Of a stretch of 64,000 bases of DNA, positions 31,972 through 40,687 are shown piece after piece; positions within the stretch are counted from its first letter, which is position 1; each line of letters opens with the position of its first letter. The stretch covers positions 232 to 64,231 of the forward strand of contig NZ_WVZN01000005.1 of NCBI RefSeq assembly GCF_011772445.1. Direction: 5' to 3'. The notes under the pieces are model-generated. The model had not been told where the DNA came from and ran no database searches. It saw only the letters and a list, made by a program, of their open reading frames with translations. Made by a program: the position numbers and the translations under genes. The DNA is from Hydrogenophaga sp. Lineage in GTDB: Bacteria > Pseudomonadota > Gammaproteobacteria > Burkholderiales > Burkholderiaceae_C.

Positions 31972-33327
31972 TCAATGCAGTACGCCGATGTGCAGAAAGC
32001 CAGGGCGTAGCGTGGAGTTGCGTGCGGCCACCGCCAGCTCGAGCGTCTGCGAGCGGATCATGAAGTAGTGCTGGGTGCCGTCACTGAGCAGGTGCAGACC
32101 CGGAGGGCTGATCGTGTTGAGCGTCAGGTTGTGCGTGCTGATGGCGCCCGTGTCGTGGTCGATGTCATAGGTGGTGGGTGTGGCCACGACGCTGTCGAGC
32201 GTCCCGTCGGTGGACCAACCCGAGCTGGTGAAGGTCGGAACCCGGGTCTGGGATGGCAGGCCGATGCTGAGGAGCTGGCTGCCGTCCGAGGGCGACGCGC
32301 CACCCGACAAATAGATCTTTTCGCCATTGATCTCGGCAATGCCGATCCGGCCCATCAGGGCGTTTGTGGTCGGATGCTTCATCAGCCAAAGGCCGCTGTT
32401 GTCTGGGTCGGGCTCCAGGCGACTCGTCACCACGCTGGCGGCCGGACACGTATCGATTTCGTGGATGGTGAGGTGGGAGCACTGCTTCATCACTGTTCCG
32501 CCGTCAAAGACCCCCAGTTGAGAAATGGCGGACTGGCGGCCGCCACCCGTCAGGTACTGGATCTGCAGTCGGTTGAACACCCCGTCGAGTCGATTCGCGC
32601 TGAGCAGGAAGGCACGCGTGGCAATGAACGGGTAGACCGCGAACGTGCCAGGCGCGGCCGAGGGAACCCTGAACGGAAGTGCGCCGACGATGGTGTCGCC
32701 CAGACTGCGCAGAGATGCCGCGTTGAAGCCGGCGATGCGTGCGCTGTGCACCGTCCAGTCCGTCGCTGGCCCGGCGGGCGCGGTCAACGTGCCGGATTCC
32801 ACCCCACCGGTGCCGTCGGTTGTGCTGTAGGTGGCGGTGTCGAAGTTGATGGTGAGCTTCTGGCGCGTGCCGTTGGCGGCGTACAGCATGTACTCGCCAT
32901 TGCGGTAGTCGCCAGTCTGCACCGTGAAGTCCAGCGTCAGTGTGCGGCCGCCCGATGCGCCGGCTGTCAGTCGATAGCTGCCTGGAGCGCCAGGGCTTGG
33001 GTTGGCGAAACGCGAGATCCATTGCGCGTTGCCGGTGTCTCGTTCAGTGCGGGTGACCCCGCTGCCCAGGTCATTGCCCGACCATGTCGCGTCGTGGTTG
33101 GACCTGACGGCCACCGACTGTCCCGGACGCACGACGTACCGGCCTGAGGCGTCGGGCGAGGCGGCGACTCCATCGACTTCGACCGACAGTGTGAAAGCCG
33201 CGGGAGTTGCTGGCGTCACGGGAGCCTCAGGGGCGCTCGCCGTTGCTCCCCCTCCCCCTCCTCCGCATCCGGCCAATGCCAGGACGCATGAGGCTGCCAG
33301 CGTGTATTTGATGCTTGTAGTGAACAT
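31972..33327 (-). CDS. large beta-rich lipoprotein of unknown function
   Basis: ATG 33327 is preceded by caggaaggc and gives 451 residues. The signal peptide ends in the lipobox LAGC (Cys at about residue 20), followed by six glycines and an Ala/Pro/Thr linker. Gly-tails of this kind are common in surface or periplasmic lipoproteins of Burkholderiales. The rest is rich in Thr, Ser, Gly and short beta-type segments, with few charged blocks. No domain is recognised. Compared with the neighbours, its codon use is less GC-biased by eye and its sequence is Ser/Thr-rich, so recent acquisition or relaxed constraint is possible. It is monocistronic: flanked downstream by the convergent terminator at 31925. 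Confidence 0.78.
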   Translation of the reverse strand: MFTTSIKYTLAASCVLALAGCGGGGGGATASAPEAPVTPATPAAFTLSVEVDGVAASPDASGRYVVRPGQSVAVRSNHDATWSGNDLGSGVTRTERDTGNAQWISRFANPSPGAPGSYRLTAGASGGRTLTLDFTVQTGDYRNGEYMLYAANGTRQKLTINFDTATYSTTDGTGGVESGTLTAPAGPATDWTVHSARIAGFNAASLRSLGDTIVGALPFRVPSAAPGTFAVYPFIATRAFLLSANRLDGVFNRLQIQYLTGGGRQSAISQLGVFDGGTVMKQCSHLTIHEIDTCPAASVVTSRLEPDPDNSGLWLMKHPTTNALMGRIGIAEINGEKIYLSGGASPSDGSQLLSIGLPSQTRVPTFTSSGWSTDGTLDSVVATPTTYDIDHDTGAISTHNLTLNTISPPGLHLLSDGTQHYFMIRSQTLELAVAARNSTLRPGFLHIGVLH

Positions 33328-33504
33328 TTGCCTTCCTGATGAGTGGTTTTGACGTACGACGCTGGTGCCACCAGCGTCTGCATCAAAATGTAACTCGACC
33401 AAGCATGACGCCAATTCGTGATAACTCCCTGATTGACGAAATCGATCACACAAGGTAACGGCAATACCTTTGACTGACCCGAGGCTCACCGGCTAGCGGC
33501 ACCA

Positions 33505-33534
33505 ACAAAAAAAAACGGCCCGCCAGGGCCGTCT
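33505..33534 (-). terminator. Rho-independent terminator after pckG
   Basis: On the minus strand the stem acggccc/gggccgt is followed by a run of nine T's, 22 bases after the pckG stop codon. Confidence 0.93.
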
Positions 33535-33556
33535 TGGGGAGAGGGTCAGGGCACCC

Positions 33557-35414
33557 TCAGGCCGCCAGCCTCTGCTCGATGCGCGCCTTGGTGTCCTGCA
33601 GCTCGCGCGGCAGGTGGTGGGCCAGCTGCTCGAACAGCTCCGCGTGCAACTCCAGCTCCTTGAGCCAGGCGGCCTTGTCGATGGCCGTGACGGTGCGGTA
33701 CTGCTCGGCGCTGAAGTCCAGCCCGCTCCAGTGGATGTCGTCGTAGCGCGGCGAGACGCCGAAGGCGTGCTCCACGCCCTGGCCCTTGCCTTCCAGGCGA
33801 TCGATCATCCACTTGAGCACGCGCATGTTCTCGCCGAAGCCGGGCCAGAGGAACTTGCCGTCCTCGTCCTTGCGGAACCAGTTGACGTAGAAGATGCCCG
33901 GCAACTTCGCGCCCTGGGCCTGCAGCCTTGCGCCAAGGTCGAGCCAGTGCTGGAAATAGTCGCTCATGTTGTAGCCGGTGAAGGGCAGCATGGCGAAGGG
34001 GTCGCGGCGGACCACGCCTTGGGCGCCGAAGGCGGCGGCGGTGGTTTCCGAGCCCATGGTCGCGGCCATGTACACACCCTCGGTCCAGTCGCGCGCCTCG
34101 GTCACCAGCGGCACCGTGGTGCTGCGGCGGCCGCCAAAGATGAAGGCGTCGATGGCCACGCCCTTGGGGTCGTCCCAGGCCGCGTCGAGTGCGGGGTTGT
34201 TGGTGGCGGCCACGGTGAAGCGGGCGTTCGGGTGGGCGGCCTTGGCGCCCGTCTCCTTGCCGATCTGCGGCGTCCAGTCCTTGCCTTGCCAGTCGATGGC
34301 GTGCGCAGGCGCTTCGCCCATGCCCTCCCACCACACGTCGCCGTCATCGGTGAGCGCGACGTTGGTGAAGATCACGTCCTTGTTGAGGCTGGCCATGCAG
34401 TTGGGGTTGGTGGCCGTGTTGGTGCCAGGCGCCACGCCGAAGAAGCCGGCCTCGGGGTTGATGGCGTAGAGGCGGCCGTCGTCGCCGAGCTTGATCCAGG
34501 CGATGTCGTCGCCGATGGTCGTGACCTTCCAGCCCTCGAAGCCCTTGGGCGGAATCAGCATGGCGAAGTTGGTCTTGCCGCAGGCGCTGGGGAAGGCCGC
34601 CGCCACGTAGGTACTTCTTGCCTTGCGGGTTGGTCACGCCCAGGATGAGCATGTGCTCGGCCAGCCAGCCCTCGTCGCGAGCCATGGTGGACGCGATGCG
34701 CAGCGCGAAGCACTTCTTGCCCAGCAGCGCGTTGCCGCCGTAGCCCGAGCCGTAGCTCCAGATCTCGCGCGTCTCGGGGAAGTGGACGATGTACTTGGTG
34801 GTGGGGTTGCACGGCCAGGACGTGGTGTCTTGCTCTCCGGCCTGCAGCGGCGCGCCCACGGTGTGCACGCAGGGAACGAAATCCCCGTCGGTGCCGAGCA
34901 CGTCGTACACGGCCTTGCCCATGCGCGTCATGAGCTTCATGTTCACGGCCACGTAGGCGCTGTCGGAGAGCTCCACGCCGATGTGGGCGATGGGGGAGCC
35001 CAGCGGGCCCATGCTGAAGGGCACCACGTACATGGTGCGCCCGCGCATGCAGCCGTCGAACAGCGGCTGCAGGGTGGCGCGCATCTCGGCCGGGTCCTTC
35101 CAGTTGTTGGTCGGGCCGGCGTCCTCCTGGCGCTCGCAGCAGATGAAGGTGCGGTCCTCCACGCGCGCCACGTCGGCCGGATCGGACCAGGCGAGATAGC
35201 TGTTCGGGCGCTTCGCCGGGTTGAGTCGCTTGAAGGTGCCGGCGTCCACCAGTTGCTGGCAAAGGCGGTTGTATTCCTCGTCGCTGCCGTCGCACCAGAC
35301 GATGGTGTCCGGCTTGCACAGGGCGGCCATGTCGGCCACCCAGGCAATCAGGCGTGCGTGTTTCACATAGGCGGGGGTGTTGAGGGCCAGGCCCTGCATC
35401 ACGGGAGAGTTCAT
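33557..35414 (-). pseudogene. pckG: GTP-dependent phosphoenolpyruvate carboxykinase with a +1 frameshift
   Basis: The two halves cover a complete GTP-type [27 protein letters not shown] at the start (ATG 35414, with caggagt upstream) and ...[15 protein letters not shown] at the end. Corrected length is 618 residues, normal for the family. The reading frame shifts at 34610-34611, where an extra C in tac-C-tac turns [17 protein letters not shown] into [10 protein letters not shown]. The frame-one product would stop after about 357 residues and lack the SACGKTN P-loop. The second frame is open from there to the stop. PEPCK converts oxaloacetate to PEP with GTP in gluconeogenesis. A real mutation or an assembly/sequencing error are both possible; everything else about the gene is intact. 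Confidence 0.9.
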
Positions 35415-35655
35415 CGAGTGACTCCTGAGATTGATAACCGGCGGCCGCCCAAGACGGGGACAGCCGCGGGCAGCGGCTGTCGGCGTGGGGTCTGGGCGAG
35501 CAAATTCGGGTCGTTTGCGCCGCTTGCCATCGGTGGATGTGGGCAAGCTGCGTACCCGGCAAGGCGGTGGTCTCGCGGGGCGGGGCGCTATTCGACGACT
35601 GGGTCGATTTTAGGATTTACCCCTTGGAGTTACAGGCGGGGTACATGCAAAACCC

Positions 35656-35669
35656 GCATGACGTGATGC
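35656..35669. promoter_or_regulatory. imperfect palindrome in the pckG upstream gap
   Basis: The 346-base gap between pckG and the small membrane gene (35415-35760) holds no gene. gcatgacgtgatgc at 35656-35669 is a 12-of-14 palindrome with TGACGT at its centre, in the AT-richer part about 240 bases upstream of the pckG start. It may be a regulator site; support is weak. Confidence 0.25.
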
Positions 35670-35710
35670 AATTTACGGGGTTCCCAGCGAATCCCGGCGC
35701 CGAAACCCAC

Positions 35711-35745
35711 AAAAAAGCCGGCGCCCGATGGGTGGCCGGCTTCGT
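35711..35745 (-). terminator. Rho-independent terminator after the 46-residue membrane peptide gene
   Basis: On the minus strand aagccggc and gccggctt pair around a 12-base inner arm (caccc/gggcg also pairs in part), followed by TTTTTT. It begins 16 bases after the stop codon at 35761. Confidence 0.9.
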
Positions 35746-35760
35746 TCCCGCAGGGCGGTT

Positions 35761-35901
35761 TCAGGCCATGAACACAGCGATGAAGGCCAGCAGGAACATC
35801 AGCACGCCGCCAGCGATGGGCAGCACGACGGGCATCAGCGGGGTGATGGCCTCGACTACGTCTTCGGTCTGTTCGGGGGTGTGGTGTTCGTGGTGGGCCA
35901 T
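35761..35901 (-). CDS. 46-residue single-span membrane protein
   Basis: ATG 35901 is preceded by ccggagcatttc (GGAG at a good distance) and the frame ends at 35761. The N-terminus MAHHEHHTPEQTED is His-rich with two HH pairs, then ITPLMPVVLPIAGGVLMFL LAFIAVFMA forms one transmembrane helix to the C-terminus. A separate strong terminator follows. Signals for translation and termination on both sides make this a real gene despite its length. The function is unknown; the HHEHH cluster could bind metal (inference). Confidence 0.8.
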   Translation of the reverse strand: MAHHEHHTPEQTEDVVEAITPLMPVVLPIAGGVLMFLLAFIAVFMA

Positions 35902-35974
35902 GAAATGCTCCGGGGGGTCAGGTCTCGAAAAGCGGCGATTTTAGGGGAAACGGGCTGCGCGGGGCCCGCGGGCT

Positions 35975-36379
35975 CTACAACAGCGCGTATGTCGTCGTGG
36001 CGCGGCACACGCTTTTGCCGTCGCTGGCGCCCCGGATGTCGATCTCGCCGAAGGCCAGGCTCTTGCCGGCGCGGATCACGCGCGCCTCGACCAGGGCGTC
36101 CTGGCCCGACAGGGGCTTGAGGAAGCTGGTGTTCATCTGCACCGTGGTGCAAGGGCGGAATTCGCCGAACTGGCGGATCAGCGCCAGCACCATGGCCGTG
36201 TCGGCCGCGGCCATCATGGCCTGGCCGCAGAGCATGGCACCCACGCGGCTGAGCTGGTCGTTCTGCGGCAGGCGCAGGGTGACGGCGCCCTCGGCGCTGC
36301 CGTCGACCACGAGTCCCAGGGCTTGGACCCAGGGGGCGAAGTACTCGGCCAGGGCGGCCTGCAGGGTGCTGTTGTCCAT
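35975..36379 (-). CDS. PaaI-family hotdog thioesterase (second)
   Basis: This 134-residue hotdog-fold protein contains VGAMLCGQAMMAAADTAMVLALI, the PaaI-type active-site helix with a catalytic Asp, followed by TVQMNTSFLKPL. The usual HGG turn is replaced by LCG, as in some divergent members. Its acyl-CoA substrate is unknown. It is the only gene on this strand between ilvA and the 46-residue gene, with 47 bases between it and ilvA's stop; co-transcription with ilvA is plausible. Confidence 0.83.
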   Translation of the reverse strand: MDNSTLQAALAEYFAPWVQALGLVVDGSAEGAVTLRLPQNDQLSRVGAMLCGQAMMAAADTAMVLALIRQFGEFRPCTTVQMNTSFLKPLSGQDALVEARVIRAGKSLAFGEIDIRGASDGKSVCRATTTYALL

Positions 36380-36426
36380 GGCGCGCGATTATGCGGAGGC
36401 GGCCGGACGAGCGGGCGTCCCGCGGA

Positions 36427-37626
36427 TTACTGCTCGTGGGCGCCGAAGCCGGCCGCGTTCAGCGCGTCGATGACCTGCTTCACGTGCGCTCGCCCGCGCG
36501 TCTGCAGCACCAGCTCGATCTCCACGTTCTGCGCCGCCAGCAGGGTGAAGGCGCGCTGGTGGTGCACCTCGCCGATGTTGGCGCCCGCTTCGGCCACGAG
36601 TGCCGTGATGCGGGCCAGGTTGCCCGGCACGTCGCGCGCGTTCACGGCGATGCGCGCCAGCCGGCCGGCGCGGACCATGCCGCGTTCGATGATGGAGGCC
36701 AGCAGCATCGGGTCGATGTTGCCGCCGCTGAGCACCAGGCCCACGCGCTTCCCCGCGAAGCGCTTGGGGTGCTTGAGCAGGGCCGCCAGGCCCGCGGCGC
36801 CCGCGCCTTCCACCAGGGTCTTCTCGATCTCCAAAAGCATCACGATGGCCTGCTCGATGTCGCCCTCGTCCACCAGCAACAGGTCGTCCACTCGCTCGCG
36901 CACCAGGGGCAGATTGATCTCGCCCGGCGTGCCCACGGCGATGCCTTCCGCGATGGTGCTGCTGCCTTGCGGGTGCTGCGTGCCCTTGATCGCGTTGACC
37001 ATCGCCGGAAACCGCTCGGTCTGCACGCCGATCACCTCGATGCCCGGTTTGAGTGCCTTGGCCGCCGTGGCGACGCCGCCGATGAGCCCACCGCCGCCGA
37101 TCGCCACCACCAGCGTGTCCAGCTCGGGCACGTCGGCCAGCATCTCCAGCCCCACCGTGCCCTGGCCGGCCGCGATCGCTTCGTCGTCGTAGGGGTGGAC
37201 GAACACCAGGCCCTGCTGCTCCGCCAGCGCGCGGGCGTGGGCGCGGGCTTCGTCCAGCGAGTCGCCGTGCAGCACGACCTCGGCGCCGAAGCCGCGGGTG
37301 CGCTCGATCTTCACGCCGGGCGTGAAACGCGGCATCACGATGACGGCGCGCAAACCCAGGCGCTGCGCGTGGTAAGCCACGCCCTGGGCGTGGTTGCCCG
37401 CGCTCATGGCGATCACGCCACGCGCGCCTTCCTCGGGCGTGAGCTGCGCGAGCTTGTTGCACGCCCCGCGCTCCTTGAACGAGGCGGTGTATTGCAGGTT
37501 TTCGAACTTCAGGAACACCTGGCAGCCCGTGAGCTGGGAGAGCGTGCGCGATTCCACGCAGGGCGTGCGCAGGATCTGGCCGTTCAGGCGCGCCGCCGCG
37601 GCGCGGATGTCGTCGATTTGAAGCAT
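36427..37626 (-). CDS. ilvA: threonine ammonia-lyase (threonine dehydratase), ACT-domain form
   Basis: ATG 37626 gives 399 residues. The PLP lysine is in ASFKERGACNKL at about residue 50, and the PLP-phosphate loop is AIGGGGLIGGVATAAKAL. The C-terminal 75 residues (LARIAVNARDVPGNLARITALVAEAGANIGEVHH) form an ACT-like domain. This is the shorter TdcB/IlvA-like form with one ACT-type domain. It deaminates threonine to 2-oxobutyrate; whether it is biosynthetic (isoleucine) or catabolic cannot be told from sequence. It is divergent from the tandem-AAA gene with 153 bases between. Confidence 0.92.
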   Translation of the reverse strand: MLQIDDIRAAAARLNGQILRTPCVESRTLSQLTGCQVFLKFENLQYTASFKERGACNKLAQLTPEEGARGVIAMSAGNHAQGVAYHAQRLGLRAVIVMPRFTPGVKIERTRGFGAEVVLHGDSLDEARAHARALAEQQGLVFVHPYDDEAIAAGQGTVGLEMLADVPELDTLVVAIGGGGLIGGVATAAKALKPGIEVIGVQTERFPAMVNAIKGTQHPQGSSTIAEGIAVGTPGEINLPLVRERVDDLLLVDEGDIEQAIVMLLEIEKTLVEGAGAAGLAALLKHPKRFAGKRVGLVLSGGNIDPMLLASIIERGMVRAGRLARIAVNARDVPGNLARITALVAEAGANIGEVHHQRAFTLLAAQNVEIELVLQTRGRAHVKQVIDALNAAGFGAHEQ

Positions 37627-37779
37627 CCGGCGATTGTGGCGCGACCGCCGTGGAAAAAGCCCGCGAACGCCCGTCATGACGCCCTTCCACTGCGCAGCAA
37701 GCTGCGTTATGGTGCGCCGCACAGGGGCCCTGGTTCTGCGGCGCCCCGCCACTCAGGAGGTAGTCGCAGGAGCCTGCGC

Positions 37780-40161
37780 ATGAGCAAACGGCCGTTGTCC
37801 CCCAGTCCCGCGATCCGCTCGCCCGAGGCGCGAGCCTTGGGCGAAGGGCGCCTGCACGTGCCGCACGGCCTCAAGCAGGCGCCCGTGCTCGACCTCATGT
37901 GCTCGCACTTCGTGCTCACGCTTGCTGCGCGCCAGGGCCCGCGCTTCAACGTGCGCCGCGACCTGAACACCCTGCTGTCGCTGGCCGGCCGCCACCTGGT
38001 GTGGCCGCACACGGTGCTGCAGCGCCTGCGCGAGTTCCTGCAACGCCGCTGCCGCGACAACGACCTCTGGGCCGGCCACGACAAGCTCTCCACCGCCGCA
38101 TTCATGGACCGCTACGGCGTCTGGCGCGGTCCCTACGAAGAAGGCACGCTTTTCTTCTACCTGGACGAATACGCCAAGGAAGCGCCCAAGGACCTCCTCT
38201 CGGTGCTGGCCGTCACCGGCGACTGGCTGAGCCAGGCGCTCAAGAAGCAGAGCACACTCGTGGAAAAGAACATCGACGCCCTGGCCGGCCTGCTGCAGCT
38301 CAACCGCGCCGAGCGCGCGCTGCTGCTCTACGGCACGCTGGCGCGCTACCAGCGCGACCTGCGCTCCATCCTGGTCGAGTTCAAGGTGAACAACGCGCCC
38401 GAGGCCTACGCCGCCATCGCCGACGTGGCTGGCGTGAAGGCCAGCGAGGTGGGCGAGGCCCTGCGCGCGGGCTCGCGGCTCGAGCGCATCGGAATGGTCG
38501 AGAACCTCATCTCCGAGCACAACATCACCGACCTGGCCGACCTGATGAAGGTCAGCGAAAAACTGCCGCCCGTGCTGATGCGCGAGTACCGCTCGCAGAG
38601 CGAGCTCATGGCCGTGTTCACGCGCCCGGCGGCGCGCTCCACCCTGGTACCCGGCGACTTCGACTACGTGGCCGAGGACGTGCGCCTGCTCAGCGGCCTG
38701 CTGCGCGAGGCCGTGGCGCGCAAGGAGGCGGGCGTCAACGTGCTGCTCTACGGCCCGCCGGGCACCGGCAAGACCGAACTCGCGCGCGTGGCGGCCAAGG
38801 CCGCCGGCCTGGAGTTGTTCGAAGTGGAGTACGCCGACCGCGACGGCAATGCGCTCTCCGGCCGCGACCGCTACCGCTCGCTGCAGATCGCGCAGGTGTT
38901 CCTCAAGGGCACGGCGCAATCGGCGCTGCTGTTCGACGAGGTGGAGGACGTGTTCCCGCCCATCTCCAGCGAAGCCGCGCAGTTCATGGCGCGCGCCGAG
39001 CACGTGGCCGCGCCGCACAGCCACTCGGTCAGCGGCAAGGCCTGGGTCAACCAGGTGCTCGAATCGAACGCGGTGCCCACCGTGTGGATCACCAACCGCA
39101 TCGAGCAGATCGACCCCGCCTTCCGCCGCCGCTTCGCCTACCACCTGGAACTCAAGAGCCCGCCGCCCGGCGCGCGCGAACAGCTCGTGCGCAAGACGCT
39201 GGAAGGCGCGGCCGTGAGCGAGGCCCTGGTGGGCCGCCTGACCGAACGCAAGGGCCTCACGCCGGCGCAGATCCGCACGGCGGTGCGCTTCGCCGAACTG
39301 GCCGCCGCGCCAGCGCGCGCCACGGGCCGCAAGGCCGCGCGCGTGGGGCCGCCCCCGCTGCTGGACGAGCTCATCGAGCGCCAGTTGCGCCACGCCGACC
39401 AGGCCCTGGGCCGCGCGCCCGACGTGCTCCAGCGCCCCAGCGTCACGCAATACAGCCTGGACATGCTGCACGTGGAGTCGCGCCACCCCGTCCCGCGCAT
39501 CATCGAGGCACTCAAGGCGCGCGGCCACGGTTGCCTGTGCTTCCACGGCGCGCCCGGCACCGGCAAGACGGCGCTGGCCGAGCACATCGCCCAGCAGCTC
39601 GGCCGCCCGCTCATGATCCGCCGCGCCAGCGACCTGGTGAGCAAGTTCGTGGGCGAGACCGAGCAGCACATGGCCGCCATGTTCCGCGAGGCCGAGGCCG
39701 AGCGCGCCGTGCTGCTGCTCGACGAGGCCGACAGCTTCCTGCAGGACCGCCGCGGCGCCCAGCGCACCTACGAGGTGACCGAAGTCAACGAGATGCTGCA
39801 GGGCATGGAGCGCTTCGCCGGCATCTTCGTCTGCACCACCAACCTGATGGACAGCATCGACCAGGCCGCGCTGCGGCGCTTCACTTTCAAGATCCGCTTC
39901 AAGCCGCTCACCCGTGAGCAGCGCGAGACCATGTTCGTGGTCGAGGCCCTCGACGGCAAGGCCGAGCGCCTGGACGACGCCCTGCGCCAACGCCTGGCGC
40001 GCCTCGAGCAGCTGTGCCCCGGCGACTTCGCCGCCGTCAAGCGCCAGTCCGAGATCCTCGGCGAGGCCATGGCGCCGGCCGAGTTCCTCGACCAGCTCGA
40101 GGCCGAGCACCGCATCAAGCCCGAGGTGCGTGAGGCGCGTGGCATGGGCTTCGTGCACTGA
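37780..40161 (+). CDS. tandem-AAA ATPase of unknown function
   Basis: ATG 37780, after gtcgcaggagcc, gives 793 residues. Residues about 1-310 form a helical N-domain with no recognised fold (ELLRxL-type helices, EEGTLFFYLDEYAKE). Two AAA modules follow: the first has Walker A GPPGTGKT at 325-332, Walker B with D386-E387 (LLFDEVEDVF) and sensor WITNRIEQID; the second has GAPGTGKT at 590-597, D648-E649 (LLLDEADSFL) and sensor CTTNLMDSID. Both have arginine-finger-like RRF motifs (AFRRRFAYH, ALRRFTFK). Two complete AAA sites with no protease or HTH domain suggest a protein-remodelling machine, as in the CDC48/ClpX-like and FtsH-related families. It stands alone; the Phd/nucleotidyltransferase module follows 61 bases later. 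The target is unknown. Confidence 0.85.
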   Translation: MSKRPLSPSPAIRSPEARALGEGRLHVPHGLKQAPVLDLMCSHFVLTLAARQGPRFNVRRDLNTLLSLAGRHLVWPHTVLQRLREFLQRRCRDNDLWAGHDKLSTAAFMDRYGVWRGPYEEGTLFFYLDEYAKEAPKDLLSVLAVTGDWLSQALKKQSTLVEKNIDALAGLLQLNRAERALLLYGTLARYQRDLRSILVEFKVNNAPEAYAAIADVAGVKASEVGEALRAGSRLERIGMVENLISEHNITDLADLMKVSEKLPPVLMREYRSQSELMAVFTRPAARSTLVPGDFDYVAEDVRLLSGLLREAVARKEAGVNVLLYGPPGTGKTELARVAAKAAGLELFEVEYADRDGNALSGRDRYRSLQIAQVFLKGTAQSALLFDEVEDVFPPISSEAAQFMARAEHVAAPHSHSVSGKAWVNQVLESNAVPTVWITNRIEQIDPAFRRRFAYHLELKSPPPGAREQLVRKTLEGAAVSEALVGRLTERKGLTPAQIRTAVRFAELAAAPARATGRKAARVGPPPLLDELIERQLRHADQALGRAPDVLQRPSVTQYSLDMLHVESRHPVPRIIEALKARGHGCLCFHGAPGTGKTALAEHIAQQLGRPLMIRRASDLVSKFVGETEQHMAAMFREAEAERAVLLLDEADSFLQDRRGAQRTYEVTEVNEMLQGMERFAGIFVCTTNLMDSIDQAALRRFTFKIRFKPLTREQRETMFVVEALDGKAERLDDALRQRLARLEQLCPGDFAAVKRQSEILGEAMAPAEFLDQLEAEHRIKPEVREARGMGFVH

Positions 40162-40183
40162 TCTGCTCTCGCTCCATCCAGAT

Positions 40184-40206
40184 GTTTTGTCCAAAATGGA
40201 CAAAAC
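40184..40206. promoter_or_regulatory. perfect palindromic operator ahead of the Phd/nucleotidyltransferase pair
   Basis: gttttgtcc/ggacaaaac arms of 9 bases flank aaaat. The palindrome lies 16 bases before the ATG. A plausible promoter runs through it: ttgtcc (-35-like, 40187-40192) and tacgct (-10-like, 40211-40216) with 18 bases between. This arrangement fits autoregulation by the antitoxin. Confidence 0.7.
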
Positions 40207-40222
40207 AGGGTACGCTTCGCTC

Positions 40223-40687
40223 ATGCGCCAAATGAGCTCCAGCCACGCCAAGCAGAACTTCGGGGAGCTGCTGGAGGCCGCCGCGCACGAGCCGGTGGCC
40301 ATCGAGCGGCATAAGAAGGTCAAGGCCATCGTCTGTTCGCCCGAAGCGTTTCAGGGGCGCGCCAACCGCGACGGACAATTGGCCGAGCGGCGCGCGGCGC
40401 GCGCCGCGCAGGCGCTTGTTGACAAGGACCGCCTGATCAAACACCAGCGCCTGGCCATCGACCTGATCCTGATGCCCCAGCCGCAGCGCGAGGCCTTGAT
40501 TGCCCGCGCCCGCGCGGAAGTGGAGCGCTGGCGGCGGGAACGCCTCTGCAGCGAAGACTACATCGCGCGGTGGGACGCTTTGCTCGGCCTGCCTGTGGAA
40601 GCACTGGCGAGCGCCATGGCGTGCGAATCGTTGGAGTGGGGGACCGCCCTGCGGCAGAACTCCCCCTGGCTGCTGGTGACATCGTGA
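40223..40687 (+). CDS. Phd/YefM-type antitoxin with C-terminal extension
   Basis: ATG 40223 gives 154 residues. The N-terminal 45 residues (SSSHAKQNFGELLEAAAHEPVAIERHKKVKAIVCSPEAF) match the Phd/YefM fold, which binds DNA as a dimer and neutralises a toxin with its C-terminal tail. Here the tail is unusually long (about 105 residues): a charged helix (AERRAARAAQALVDKDR), an Arg-rich coil (IARARAEVERWRRER) and a block ending GTALRQNSPWLL. The next gene starts within an overlapping GTGA at 40684. An operator palindrome precedes it. No RelE/Doc partner follows; the partner is a nucleotidyltransferase-like protein. Confidence 0.8.
   Translation: MRQMSSSHAKQNFGELLEAAAHEPVAIERHKKVKAIVCSPEAFQGRANRDGQLAERRAARAAQALVDKDRLIKHQRLAIDLILMPQPQREALIARARAEVERWRRERLCSEDYIARWDALLGLPVEALASAMACESLEWGTALRQNSPWLLVTS

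Noticed and set aside
34600-34620. Programmed frameshifting in pckG
   Set aside because: There is no slippery heptamer or downstream pseudoknot apparent, and PEPCK genes are not known to be frameshifted, so mutation or sequencing error is more likely.
37753-40329. A very long open frame on the strand opposite the tandem-AAA gene
   Set aside because: It is a shadow of GC-rich codon use: it is rich in Ala/Gly/Arg/His, has no recognised motif, and covers a well-supported gene with Walker A/B motifs.
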